Translations under genes and position numbers: made by a program
Shown: one piece after another, positions 35,731 to 44,592 of the stretch
How positions within the stretch are numbered: the stretch's first letter is position 1
Layout: every line of letters starts with the position of its first letter
Notes under the pieces: generated by a model
Told to the model about the DNA's origin: nothing
What the model saw: only the letters and a program-made list of their open reading frames with translations
Databases searched by the model: none
DNA from: GCA-2715965 sp047608975
GTDB lineage: Bacteria > Verrucomicrobiota > Verrucomicrobiia > Limisphaerales > JAYPXF01
Assembly (NCBI GenBank): GCA_047608975.1
Contig: JBLFYM010000007.1
Span: 19,073 to 83,072, forward strand
DNA: 64,000 bases
Direction of reading: 5' to 3'

Positions 35731-37344
35731 ATGGATATCATTCAAAGAAAAGGGGTGGCCATAAGCAATTTCTTGGGCTCCAGATCAGCGCGTGCCCAAC
35801 GAAATGCCGTGTTGTGCGCCGTGATTGGAATCGGTCTGCTTGCCGCAGTCCAACTACTGATGGGCGCGACCGTGATGACCGGCAAGCCCGGTGACGTTCC
35901 CCAGTTTCTCGATGCGGCTTGGCGGATAAATCACGGCCAGATTCCCCATGTGGATTTCTACTCTCATCTCGGTTCACTTCCCTACTACATCACCTGGTTT
36001 GGAATGAAGATTTCGGGGCCCAATACCGGCGCAATTTCATCCGGCAACGTCTGTTTCATGTTGATCGCGTCCGGGCTGACTTTTCTCCTCCTTCGTCGCC
36101 GCACAAGTGGATTTTTAACATTCCTGTTTACAGTCTTCGTGGCGTTTCTGGCAACCGCTCCGCGCCCACTGGGCGATCCATACTTTTTCAACGACTATGC
36201 CATGCTTTACAACCGGCAGGGCGAAGCACTCCTGCTCGCACTGGTCGTAGGTGTGATGATTCGTCCGCCGAGCGAGTCAAAGAGTTGGTCAGTGGCGGAT
36301 GCCGTTTGCTGCGGTTTTCTTTGGCAGTGCCTCTTATGGATCAAGCTCAGCTATTTCACCGTCGCAGCGGGCTTGATTGTGTGCGCTGTGCCGCTCCAAA
36401 CGCTTACGTTCAGAAACGCACTGATCCTGGGCGCATCTGCAGTTTTGTGGTCCGCAATTTATCTGCTGGCGACCGGAATTCCGGTCAGCGCCTTTTCGGC
36501 GGACATGGGAATCATGGCAGATGCGCAGGATTTTTCCGGCAAGATCAAGGTCGTTGCGATTCAGTTGTTCAAGCACGTGCATATGCTGCCGTTGTTGCTG
36601 CTGCTGGCCTGGGAAGCCATGAACGCTCTTCGCCGTTCAGGGCAGCCCCCGATTCATGCAGTCGTAGCGATGCTGCTGTTGGCCGGCAGCGCCCTGCTGA
36701 TGCTGTCATCAAACGCCCAACGGACCGATCTTCCGCTCCTGGCTGTAGCGTGTCTGGTGGGGGTTGAGCATGTCCGTAGATCAGAAACAGTGGTGCCGGC
36801 TGATCAGATCAAACCGATCCCGATTATTGGAGCTTCGGTAATCCTTATCATCTACCTCCTACCCATTCTGCTCGCGGATGCGAAGGCCTTTCGGAATGCC
36901 GCTTTTAACAAAATTCAGCATAAGCAAACAGCGGCCGAACTCCAGCGGACGCAGTTGAGCGATTTCATTATGATGGCTGACGGTGAAACTGCGGGAACGA
37001 TATCGAACTATCAGGATCGTCTCATCAGTGGGTTGAACCTCATCCGTAGTCAAGCACCGGGGCTCAAAATCCGTCCGCTTGTGTTTGCCAACCCATTCGA
37101 ATTCGCGTTGGGGCTCCCACCATCACGTGGCGGCGCAATCTGCATTGCCTACAATACATTGAATGCAAAATCACATCCGTCGTTTGCGCGAATAGTCGGC
37201 GACGCTACACATGTGATGGTGGCCAAAGATGGACCGGAAATGACGTCATTGTTCGGCGACGAATTGAACGCGTTCAAACTCTTGAAAACTGACGAATCAG
37301 AACATTTCATCCTCTACGAACTCTCCCGCGACCCGCCCCGCTGA
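35731..37344 (+). CDS. Polytopic membrane protein, GT-C glycosyltransferase-like
   Basis: A 537-residue protein with about nine to eleven hydrophobic segments from residue 28 onward and a soluble C-terminus of about 130 residues. The early segment DAAWRINHGQIPHVDFYSHL recalls the A-R-x-L-x-x-G-x-x-P-Y-x-D-F pattern of ArnT/PMT-type GT-C enzymes that use polyprenyl-phosphate sugars, but no catalytic Asp pair is unambiguous. It could be a lipid or polysaccharide glycosyltransferase. It lies 46 bp after the anti-sigma gene on the same strand and may belong to the same unit. Base composition looks somewhat less GC-rich than its neighbours. Confidence 0.65.
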   Translation: MDIIQRKGVAISNFLGSRSARAQRNAVLCAVIGIGLLAAVQLLMGATVMTGKPGDVPQFLDAAWRINHGQIPHVDFYSHLGSLPYYITWFGMKISGPNTGAISSGNVCFMLIASGLTFLLLRRRTSGFLTFLFTVFVAFLATAPRPLGDPYFFNDYAMLYNRQGEALLLALVVGVMIRPPSESKSWSVADAVCCGFLWQCLLWIKLSYFTVAAGLIVCAVPLQTLTFRNALILGASAVLWSAIYLLATGIPVSAFSADMGIMADAQDFSGKIKVVAIQLFKHVHMLPLLLLLAWEAMNALRRSGQPPIHAVVAMLLLAGSALLMLSSNAQRTDLPLLAVACLVGVEHVRRSETVVPADQIKPIPIIGASVILIIYLLPILLADAKAFRNAAFNKIQHKQTAAELQRTQLSDFIMMADGETAGTISNYQDRLISGLNLIRSQAPGLKIRPLVFANPFEFALGLPPSRGGAICIAYNTLNAKSHPSFARIVGDATHVMVAKDGPEMTSLFGDELNAFKLLKTDESEHFILYELSRDPPR

Positions 37345-37684
37345 ACACTCCCCAATGAGTGAATTGCGTAGGTATTCTCTAGGGAGTCGGTCATTTCCCA
37401 CCGCTCCTTGCCATTCTCTAACGGTCAATTCTGGTGACGTATTCGGGACTGTGATCGACCCACTACGATCATCATAGAGGCTCTTAAGGATTGGGTCCAA
37501 TGGGCGAATGAAACCTCCCTTTTAAAATTCAGCCGCCGATTAAGTCGGCGGCTTTTTCGTTGGCTGGGAGGGAGGGAGTGTCAGGGCAACAGCCGACAAG
37601 GAGGTGGGTTTGGGGAAACCCGAGGAAACCGACCATTGCCCCGACGATTAGAGAATGCGCCGTAGAGACTACGGAATCAAGAAA
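37345..37684. other. Noncoding stretch with terminator, G-quadruplex motif and hairpins
   Basis: About 340 bp with no convincing gene. It holds the intrinsic terminator at 37531-37557, a canonical G-quadruplex motif at 37566-37586, and a nested hairpin. In the hairpin, GGGCAA at 37584-37589 can pair with TTGCCC at 37636-37641 around an inner stem of GGGTTT (37606-37611) with AAACCC (37616-37621). The terminator lies 187 bp beyond the upstream stop, so a small RNA or a long 3' UTR is possible. I could not match it to tmRNA, RNase P, SRP RNA, 6S RNA or a known riboswitch. Confidence 0.4.
37531..37557 (+). terminator. Intrinsic terminator
   Basis: A perfect nine-base stem, AGCCGCCGA (37531-37539) with TCGGCGGCT (37545-37553), a five-base loop, and a run of T directly after the stem (37553-37557). 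It is the clearest Rho-independent terminator in the window. It reads on the plus strand and would end transcripts from the membrane protein gene or from a small RNA upstream. Confidence 0.85.
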
Positions 37685-37906
37685 TTACTCTTTCGATAAG
37701 AACTGCCGTGTTGCCTCAAGAACGCGCAACTGATTCCTGACTGCAATCACCTTGTAAGAGAATGTCTCAAGTGGAATCTCTTTGGTTTGGGATAGTGCGT
37801 CAGCGGGATGAAGAACCAGTTTGCCACCGTTCCAACGAGCCCCCAAGGGCTGTGACCTCGGGTTGCTCGGTCTCGGATTTCTCCACGGTGTGCCGAGCCC
37901 AACCAC
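37685..37906 (-). pseudogene. Paralogous fragment of the adjacent 38-kb gene
   Basis: A 73-codon frame starting with GTG. Its C-terminal 52 residues, GARWNGGKLVLHPAD onward, align without gaps to GERWRGGKLIMQPAD onward of the next gene upstream, with roughly 40% identity by eye. Shared residues include RW-x-GGKL, PAD, Q-x-KE, LE-x-F and R-x-x-x-RV-x-E. It lacks both the N-terminal domain and the C-terminal YITRCYGSMTTFN tail of that gene. It could be a relic of a tandem duplication or a short stand-alone gene. The function is unknown. Confidence 0.55.
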
Positions 37907-37952
37907 TGGAGGGGCGAGCTTGCGAGTCCGTACGGCGATATGTCGGGTGGTA

Positions 37953-38497
37953 TTAGCCCTTGCCGCTGAAGTAGTCTTCCTTGTCCTTGAACAGCACGTT
38001 AAAGGTCGTCATCGAGCCGTAGCAACGAGTGATGTATTGCTGGATGTCAAACTTGTCGGCGGAACTCATATCCGTCTGGGAATTGACCCGTTGTTCCCAG
38101 ACGCGGAAGTTGCTTCGCATCATGACAAACTGGTGGAAGAAGGCTTCCAATTCGAGCTCCTTGGATTGCAGCGCGGTGTCGGCCGGTTGCATGATCAGTT
38201 TGCCTCCGCGCCAGCGTTCGCCGAGTCCAGCGACTGATTCCATCGGATCGCTGAGCGGGAGTTTTGCGGAGGAGGCTGAAACGATCTCTTCGATGAGCTC
38301 GCTTAGCGGGCGTTCCAGTCCGGCGAGTGCCGCGGTTGCGGCTACCGGTTGAAGATCGCTCAGGCCCGGTGCGATGTCGCGGGTTGCATTTCGTTGAAAT
38401 GCACTTTTGCGGTGGTTTCATCGAGGGCTTTTACGGCGCCGATCCCGTGATCCGGGTGACGCACTTTCATTCCAATGCGCAGGTCTTCAATCTTCAT
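37953..38497 (-). pseudogene. Frameshifted gene with PcrA-tail-like N-terminus and conserved C-terminal domain
   Basis: Two frames make up one apparent protein of about 180 residues. The first starts at the ATG at 38497 (MKIEDLRIGMKVRHPDHGIG) and stops at 38360. It resembles the small G-x-x-V-x-H-x-x-x-G-x-G beta domain seen at UvrD/PcrA C-termini. The second frame continues RDIAPGLSDLQPVA and the GERWRGGKLIMQPAD domain to the stop at 37953, with the YITRCYGSMTTFNVLFKDKE tail. A one-base loss in this sequence between about 38363 and 38417 explains the break. The ATG overlaps the stop of the upstream MocA oxidoreductase (ATGA). It may be a sequencing error or a real lesion. Without it the gene would look intact. 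Confidence 0.65.
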
Positions 38498-39744
38498 GAC
38501 TCAATTCCAAAATGTTCGTTGAGGGGTTTCTGGTAATCCTCGATGCGACCTTCCAATACGTCGCGCACGAGGACTTCACGGCCGGCATGGGCCGATTCCA
38601 CGATGGCGTAGGCACAGGCCAGATTGATCAGTCCCTCGCGTCCGTCGGTTTCCGGTTGCTGTCCGCGACGGATGGCGTCCAGCCAATCGTGTTGGGCGAG
38701 TGCAAATTCATTCTCCAGTCCAAAGGGCTGGTCGGCGGCGCGGGTTTCCGCTGTGGCTTGGGTTGCATAGAGTGCGCCGATGCTCTGTGGGGCGGGTTCG
38801 CCGGCGAGATGGATCTGGTTTCCCGAGACGCGTCCGTTTGTGCCGTAGAAGGTTGGCCCGTTACCGAGAACGGTATTGGTTGCCGCGCCCGCCCAACTTC
38901 CGAAGAGAGTCCCGGTGACTCCGGTTTCGGTATCAAAGCTGGCGTAGAAGGTGTCGTCGGCATCGCATTCGATTTCGTTGGTCACCGCGCCGCGCTCGTC
39001 GAAGGTGAATCGACGGGTTTCGGTGACGGTCGTGCGGGCGCTGACCGATCGGATCTCGCCGCAAACCTGGCGGACCATGTCGAACTGATGCACGCCGAGG
39101 TCGAGGCTGATGCCGCCTCCTTCCACGATGCGATGTCGCCAAGGGGTTTCGGCGACGATTCGATTGGGTGCCCACCAGGTTCCTATATTGCCGAGCAGTG
39201 CCATCTGGGGATTGCCGAGTGGCCCGCCGGAAAATGCCCATCGCCATTGCCGCGCCAGCAATCGTTGTCGCGCATTCTCAAAAACCCCGAAGGTGATGCC
39301 GGCCTTGCCGGCTGATTCCACCATCCGACGCGCGGCCCGAACGGTGACGGCCACGGGCTTTTGGCTGAGCAGGTGTTTTCCGTGATCGATGGCGCATTGT
39401 CCCACGATGTGATGGAGGCCGTGGGTGGTGAAATCGTTGACCGCATCGATCTTACCTTTGGCGATCAGTTTCCGGAAATCGGTGAACACCTCGACATCCG
39501 CGATATCCTGGAAATCGGAGAGAAACTCGTCACCGATCCCGAGCGGATCACCGGGAATATCGCTGACCGCCGGGCGCTGCGGATACGCGCCCTCACGGTC
39601 CACGTAGCCCCATGCGTCGGCGGCGGTGCGGGAACACATCGCGGTGATCCTGAAATCCTCCACCCCGGCTTCGCGCAAGAGGCGGTAGCCCCGCAGGTGA
39701 GCTGCGAGGATTCTTCCACATCCGACAATTCCGATCCGTATCAT
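38494..39744 (-). CDS. Gfo/Idh/MocA family oxidoreductase
   Basis: A 416-residue NAD(P)-dependent oxidoreductase. The Rossmann motif GIVGCGRILAAHLRGY is at the N-terminus, followed by HGKHLLSQKPVAVTVRAA with the EKP-like SQKP motif. The C-terminal alpha/beta domain contains GGGISLDLGVHQFDMVRQVCG, the likely substrate region with His. There is no signal peptide, so it is cytoplasmic. Family members oxidise sugars, inositols or related polyols; the substrate here is unknown. The stop overlaps the ATG of the frameshifted gene downstream. Confidence 0.9.
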   Translation of the reverse strand: MIRIGIVGCGRILAAHLRGYRLLREAGVEDFRITAMCSRTAADAWGYVDREGAYPQRPAVSDIPGDPLGIGDEFLSDFQDIADVEVFTDFRKLIAKGKIDAVNDFTTHGLHHIVGQCAIDHGKHLLSQKPVAVTVRAARRMVESAGKAGITFGVFENARQRLLARQWRWAFSGGPLGNPQMALLGNIGTWWAPNRIVAETPWRHRIVEGGGISLDLGVHQFDMVRQVCGEIRSVSARTTVTETRRFTFDERGAVTNEIECDADDTFYASFDTETGVTGTLFGSWAGAATNTVLGNGPTFYGTNGRVSGNQIHLAGEPAPQSIGALYATQATAETRAADQPFGLENEFALAQHDWLDAIRRGQQPETDGREGLINLACAYAIVESAHAGREVLVRDVLEGRIEDYQKPLNEHFGIES

Positions 39745-40095
39745 GGGCGGCCGGGATTACGCGGCAGCGCGAGAATTTGTTCAATGTCGGAGTGAGTGGT
39801 TGAAACTGGAGGTGAAATGGGCGAAGGGATCATTGCTCGGAGGCTGAATATCAAATTTCAATCAAATTCGCCCGCTGACACCCGCCGCTGCGGATTGAAG
39901 TTTGGAGTTTGAAGCCTATTTGGGATTTGTAGCCTGACGCTTGGAGCTTTTGCAATTCCACCCGGTTGGCGGGGACTCCACCGTCTCCACTCTCGCTTCC
40001 AATCAGACGCCATGTCGGTATTGAACGGCCTTTGGCATTGCCTGAAGAGGATTATCGAACCAAGTTACCGGGCTTCCGGAATCGGAAGTCTGGTC
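39745..40095. other. Intergenic region between divergent oxidoreductase and mqnE
   Basis: About 350 bp between two divergent genes, so it should hold both promoters. Part of it (39830-39960) is richer in A and T than the surroundings. I see no tRNA, hairpin terminator or convincing -35/-10 pair. A plus-strand frame from 40012 extends mqnE upstream, but its first 28 codons do not look conserved. Confidence 0.4.
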
Positions 40096-41223
40096 ATGAA
40101 TTTCGTCATCGCGCACAGCGAACTCAAAGATATCCACGAAAAAGTCGAAGCGGGCAAACGCATCGATGAGGCGGATGCTTTGCGCCTGTTTGAGAGTCGC
40201 GACATCAACGCGCTCGGCGCGATCGCCAATGCGGTCCGCGCCCGCAAGGTGGGTAATCGGGCGAGCTACATAGTCAACCGTTACATCAACTATTCGAACT
40301 ACTGCATCCTGTCCTGTCAGTTCTGTTCCTTTGCCCGGAAGAAGCGTGATGCGGACGGCTTCCAGCTCAGCGTTGAGGAGATGGTCACCAAGGCTCAGGA
40401 GGCGTTGAAGCTGGGGATCACGGAATTGCACATTGTGGGTGGCCTGCATCCCTCGCTCCCTTTCAGCTACTACACCGACATGTTGCGCGCCTTGAAGAAG
40501 GTCGATCCGCGACTGGAGTTGAAATGTTTCACCGCGATTGAAATCCTTCACTTGGCGTGGTTGGCGAAGAAGACCACGCGTGAAACGCTTGAGGAACTCA
40601 AGGCGGCGGGGCTGTCTTCGCTGACCGGCGGCGGCGCCGAGATCTTTCGCAAGGAAGTCCGCAAGCAAATTGCCCGGGGCAAGGAGTCGGCGGAGGAGTA
40701 TCTCGCCGTTCACGACGAATGGCATTCACTCGGTGGGCGCAGTACCTGCACCATGCTTTATGGGCATGTGGAATCGCTCGAGGATCGCGTGGATCATCTT
40801 CGGCAGCTGCGCGCGCAGCAGGACCAGTCAGGCGGCTTCACAGGATTCATCGGGTTGCCTTACCAGCCGGACAATAACGACATCGATGTGCGGGTGGCAC
40901 CTTCGGGATACGACCAGCTCCGGACCATCGCCGTCAGCCGGATCTATCTGGATAACTTCGATCACATCACCGCGTATTGGGTTGGCATGGGGCTGAAACT
41001 GGCGCAGGTGGCATTGAACTACGGAGCGGACGATCTTCATGGAACGATCGTCGAGGAATACATCTTTCATATGGCGGGTTCCCAGTCGCCGCAGGCGCAC
41101 ACGGAAGCGGAGATGATCAAGGCCATTCGCGAGGTCGGGCGACAACCGGTGCAACGGAATACTTTTTACGAAGTCATTCGCGAGCTGGAGACGGAAACGA
41201 ATTCCGTTCCGCAGGCGGCGTGA
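40096..41223 (+). CDS. mqnE: Aminofutalosine synthase
   Basis: A 375-residue radical SAM enzyme of the futalosine route to menaquinone. It joins SAM to 3-[(1-carboxyvinyl)oxy]benzoate to give aminofutalosine. The cluster motif is C70-I-L-S-C74-Q-F-C77, the radical SAM Cx3Cx2C pattern. Further family landmarks are ELHIVGGLHPSLPFSYY, LKCFTAIE, LPGGGAEIF-like SLTGGGAEIF and the C-terminal NYGADDLHGTIVEE. The frame reaches 40012, but the ATG at 40096 (MNFVIAHSELKDI) fits the family length. mqnA follows after 37 bp, which supports the assignment. CofH/CofG-like and MqnC enzymes are relatives, and the GADDLHGT ending favours MqnE. Confidence 0.92.
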   Translation: MNFVIAHSELKDIHEKVEAGKRIDEADALRLFESRDINALGAIANAVRARKVGNRASYIVNRYINYSNYCILSCQFCSFARKKRDADGFQLSVEEMVTKAQEALKLGITELHIVGGLHPSLPFSYYTDMLRALKKVDPRLELKCFTAIEILHLAWLAKKTTRETLEELKAAGLSSLTGGGAEIFRKEVRKQIARGKESAEEYLAVHDEWHSLGGRSTCTMLYGHVESLEDRVDHLRQLRAQQDQSGGFTGFIGLPYQPDNNDIDVRVAPSGYDQLRTIAVSRIYLDNFDHITAYWVGMGLKLAQVALNYGADDLHGTIVEEYIFHMAGSQSPQAHTEAEMIKAIREVGRQPVQRNTFYEVIRELETETNSVPQAA

Positions 41224-41260
41224 TCGGGTAGGGGAGGGTGATGAATTTGACGATTCGCAG

Positions 41261-42154
41261 ATGAGTGCCAACGACGACATTCCCGAACTGCGTCTTGCCC
41301 CGGTGGAATCCCCCGGCTTGCTGGAGGAGCGTCAGCTCCGCGAGCAACGTCGTCTGGATGACAGTCGTGACCAGGCGCTGAATCATTCGCTCGCGCCGTT
41401 CCGAGTCGGATCCGTTCCTTACTTCAATTCGGTTCCGTTGACGCGCGGCTTGGAATCGGAGATCCAATTCATGCCCCCGGCGGAGTTGGCGGAGGAACTG
41501 CGGAAGGATGAACTGGACGCCGCGCTCGTGAGCATCACCGAAGTTCTTTTTCATGATCGGTACGACGTGCTCGACAGCGTCGCGGTGGCCTCGCTGGGGG
41601 AAGTCTATAGCGTATTCCTGGCGCACCGGATGCCGCTGGACGAGTTAAAGACCGTTCATTGCGATCCGGCCTCTTTGACCAGCGTGAATCTGCTGAAGGT
41701 CCTGTTCGCCGAACGCGGCCAGGCGATCGAGTTCAGGCAACTGGAAGATTACGGACAGGCGGCCGCTCACGATGCCGTGCTGTTGATTGGCAATCCGGCC
41801 ATTGATTTCAGACGGGGCGGCAGCGCGTCCGATCACCAGATCTGGGATCTGGGCAGTGCCTGGTATGAACTCACCAAACTGCCTTTCGTCTATGCCGCGT
41901 GGGCATTGCGTCGGGGAGTCGAGAACGAGGCCCTCCGTGCCAAGCTACGCGAAGCCCGGGACTTCGGGCGGGATACCCTCGATTTCATCATCGATCACCG
42001 CACCGAGTATGACCGGGAATTCCGGAAGGATTATCTCGGTTGGCATATTCACTTTCACCTGGGGGCCGATGAAAAAAGAGGTCTGGCCCGCTTCATTGAA
42101 CTTCTACGAAAGCATCAGGACAAACCGGTCCACGATGTGAACTTCGTATTCTGA
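41261..42154 (+). CDS. mqnA: Chorismate dehydratase
   Basis: A 297-residue MqnA, which removes water from chorismate to give 3-[(1-carboxyvinyl)oxy]benzoate, the first step of futalosine-dependent menaquinone synthesis. The fold is that of periplasmic binding proteins, and FRVGSVPYFNSVPLTRGL is the typical opening. DAALVSITEVLF, HCDPASLTSVNLLKVLF and LLIGNPAIDF form the substrate cleft. The first 46 residues, which are rich in charged residues (LLEERQLREQRRLDDSRDQ), precede the conserved start and are unusual. Possibly the true start is later, although no other ATG is close. It follows mqnE on the same strand. Confidence 0.9.
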   Translation: MSANDDIPELRLAPVESPGLLEERQLREQRRLDDSRDQALNHSLAPFRVGSVPYFNSVPLTRGLESEIQFMPPAELAEELRKDELDAALVSITEVLFHDRYDVLDSVAVASLGEVYSVFLAHRMPLDELKTVHCDPASLTSVNLLKVLFAERGQAIEFRQLEDYGQAAAHDAVLLIGNPAIDFRRGGSASDHQIWDLGSAWYELTKLPFVYAAWALRRGVENEALRAKLREARDFGRDTLDFIIDHRTEYDREFRKDYLGWHIHFHLGADEKRGLARFIELLRKHQDKPVHDVNFVF

Positions 42155-42167
42155 ACCATCCTTTCTA

Positions 42168-43778
42168 ATGCTGACGATCCGCGATCTGAAAAAGTCGTTT
42201 GGTGGCCGAACCCTGTTCGAGGGCGCCACCATGCAAATCAACTACGGTGACTGTGCCGCCCTAGTGGGCCCCAACGGTGCCGGCAAATCCACCCTCTTTA
42301 ACCTTATCCTGCGCGAAGACACGGCGGACGAAGGCGAAGTGGAGCGGGACGAATGGACCATGATCGGCTACCTCCCGCAGGAGAGCGAACCCGCCGGAGA
42401 CGAAACCGTGATCGAAGTTGCGACCGGACGTGCCGGCGAGCTTGAGTCATTGGAGAAACAGTTGGCAGAACTCGAAGCCGCCGGCGATGTCGCTTCCCCC
42501 AGCTACTACGAAGCGCAGGGCAAACACGACGCACTTGTGAACCCCCAGCTTGAGGCCAAGGCCAAGAAGATGCTCGCGGGTCTGGGATACAAGGAAGGTG
42601 ACTTCGACCGCCCCGCCCGTGAAATGAGCGGCGGCTGGATGATGCGCGCCCACCTCGCCCGCATTCTGGCGATGGAACCCGATCTCCTGATGCTGGACGA
42701 GCCGACCAATCATCTCGATCTCGTTTCGCTGCTCTGGCTGCAGGCCTATCTCAAGGGCTTTGGCGGCGCGCTGCTCATGATTTCTCATGATCGCGAATTC
42801 ATGGATGTCCTGACCAAGGACGTCTACGAGATATCCAACAAGAAACTGACTTCTTACAAGGGCAACTACTCCGATTATCTCCGGCAACGCGAGGAGAACT
42901 ACGAGCGGAACATGGCCAGCTACAAGAATCAGCAGAAGGAGATCAAGGCCCTGCAGGATTTCGCCGATCGCTTCCGTTCAGTTTCTTCGAAGGCCGCCCA
43001 GGCGCAGAGCAAGCTCAAGCAGATTGAGCGGATGGACAAGCTGGAGAAACCCATCACGCCGCGCAAACCCTTCCGCTTTCAGTTCCCGCAACCCGCCCGG
43101 GTTGGCCAACGCGCGATCATGCTCGAAGGCATTCATCAGGCTTACGGCGATGTCAAAGTCTATGAAGGGATCGATCTGGTCATCGAACGTGCCGATCGCA
43201 TCGCGCTGGTGGGACCGAATGGCTCAGGAAAATCGACGCTGATGAAAATTCTCGCGAACGAGTTGGAGTTCCAGCAGGGCACCCGCAAGGAAGGGCACAA
43301 CGCCCGGATCGGTTACTTCAGCCAGCATCGTTCCGCGACGCTTGATCCGAACAATACGGTCTTGGATGAAGTCATGCTGGCTTCGGACATGATCAAAGAA
43401 CAGGACGCCCGCGCGATTCTGGGTTCCTTCATGTTTCCAAGGGAAGAGATCTACAAGAAGACACCGATTCTCAGTGGCGGTGAAAAGAGTCGTCTCAACC
43501 TGGTGAAGTTTCTGGTCGATCCGCCCAACGTCCTGCTTATGGACGAACCGACGACGCACCTGGATATTCTGACCGTGGAATCACTCATCCTCGCACTCGA
43601 ACACTTTGAAGGAACGCTCGTGTTTATTTCTCACGACGTGCACTTCATTCGCAAGATCGCCGCCAAGGTGATCCATGTGAACGAAGGCAGGCTCAAATTC
43701 TACTCAGGTGACTACGATTACTTTCTCGAGAAAACGGGGTCTGCAAACGATCCGCGCGCCGCACTGACTTCGCACTGA
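42168..43778 (+). CDS. ABC-F family ATPase
   Basis: A 536-residue soluble protein with two ATP-binding cassettes and no membrane segment, as in ABC-F translation factors (EttA, Uup, YbiT, YheS types). Cassette one has Walker A GPNGAGKST at residues 34-42, signature MSGGW and Walker B LLMLDEPTNHLDL. Cassette two has Walker A GPNGSGKST, signature LSGGEKSRLNLVKF and LLMDEPTTHLDI. The charged linker between them (YERNMASYKNQQKEIKALQ) is the P-site-tRNA-interaction-type linker. It probably acts on the ribosome to relieve stalling. It starts 13 bp after mqnA, so co-transcription is likely. Confidence 0.93.
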   Translation: MLTIRDLKKSFGGRTLFEGATMQINYGDCAALVGPNGAGKSTLFNLILREDTADEGEVERDEWTMIGYLPQESEPAGDETVIEVATGRAGELESLEKQLAELEAAGDVASPSYYEAQGKHDALVNPQLEAKAKKMLAGLGYKEGDFDRPAREMSGGWMMRAHLARILAMEPDLLMLDEPTNHLDLVSLLWLQAYLKGFGGALLMISHDREFMDVLTKDVYEISNKKLTSYKGNYSDYLRQREENYERNMASYKNQQKEIKALQDFADRFRSVSSKAAQAQSKLKQIERMDKLEKPITPRKPFRFQFPQPARVGQRAIMLEGIHQAYGDVKVYEGIDLVIERADRIALVGPNGSGKSTLMKILANELEFQQGTRKEGHNARIGYFSQHRSATLDPNNTVLDEVMLASDMIKEQDARAILGSFMFPREEIYKKTPILSGGEKSRLNLVKFLVDPPNVLLMDEPTTHLDILTVESLILALEHFEGTLVFISHDVHFIRKIAAKVIHVNEGRLKFYSGDYDYFLEKTGSANDPRAALTSH

Positions 43779-43799
43779 TGAGCGCGATTTAAGGGCTGA

Positions 43800-44465
43800 T
43801 CAGTCGGAATAGTAATCCTCCGCGATCTCCCGTGGTATACCCGCTGCCTCGAGCAGCTGGATCTGCGTTTTGGCAAATTCAGCCCACTCGCTGACGAGAA
43901 TGGATTTATGGCTGCCGTCCCTGAACCCAACCTCGCGGACGAGAGGAGCTGACATGCGCGCGAATCCGTGGAGGTGGTCACCAGGGGAAGGTGTTCGATC
44001 AAACAGAAGCGCGATTTCGTGTGAGTTTGACTCTGAAAGGCCCTGAACATAGATGCGGCCACACGCGGCTTCGTTAACGTCAGTGCCATTCGCACGAGCG
44101 TTCTCAAACACGGCGGTCGAATGACCGGGGCCGGTAAACGAAGGCAACCACGCATGCTGGACCAGCAACAGCGCGTCTCCGAAACCGTTCGTGTGATAGG
44201 GGAACCTGCCGCCGTGATCAGATGCGTAGATCAGCAGGCTAGAGCCCGCCTGCGTGATGCAGTGCTCGTGAGACAGGAATGATTCCCCGAATACCAACGG
44301 GTGCGCCCGGTGATATCGCGAGAATGCGATTCCGCAGACGGCTGCCAGAAGCAAGGCAACTGCGGTTCCAATCCGCACCCACCGCCTTCGCCAAAACGGT
44401 GTCGAGGGTGTCGACCCATCCTTGGCTGCCATTGGTTCGCTTTTAGTTTTTGAATTCTCTCCCAT
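43800..44465 (-). CDS. Membrane-anchored hypothetical protein
   Basis: A 221-residue protein counted from the ATG at 44465 (MGENSKTKSEPMAAK). A short cytoplasmic N-terminus is followed by one transmembrane segment (VRIGTAVALLLAAVCGIAF). The rest, outside the cytoplasm, includes GSSLLIYASDHGGRFPYHTN, similar to the N-terminal pseudopilin-like segments of DUF1559-type or related planctomycete and verrucomicrobial proteins, which is a weak resemblance. It is convergent with the ABC-F gene, with 21 bp between the stops. The function is unknown. Confidence 0.65.
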   Translation of the reverse strand: MGENSKTKSEPMAAKDGSTPSTPFWRRRWVRIGTAVALLLAAVCGIAFSRYHRAHPLVFGESFLSHEHCITQAGSSLLIYASDHGGRFPYHTNGFGDALLLVQHAWLPSFTGPGHSTAVFENARANGTDVNEAACGRIYVQGLSESNSHEIALLFDRTPSPGDHLHGFARMSAPLVREVGFRDGSHKSILVSEWAEFAKTQIQLLEAAGIPREIAEDYYSD

Positions 44466-44592
44466 AGAATATTCGCGATCACGATACGTGAACGTTTCGT
44501 GATTTTCGATCTCCCGATTTACGACGCGTAGCGCCCAGCTTGAGGAAAATTGCAAACCGGGAAATCAAAAATACGCGTAATGGGCGTGGGAT

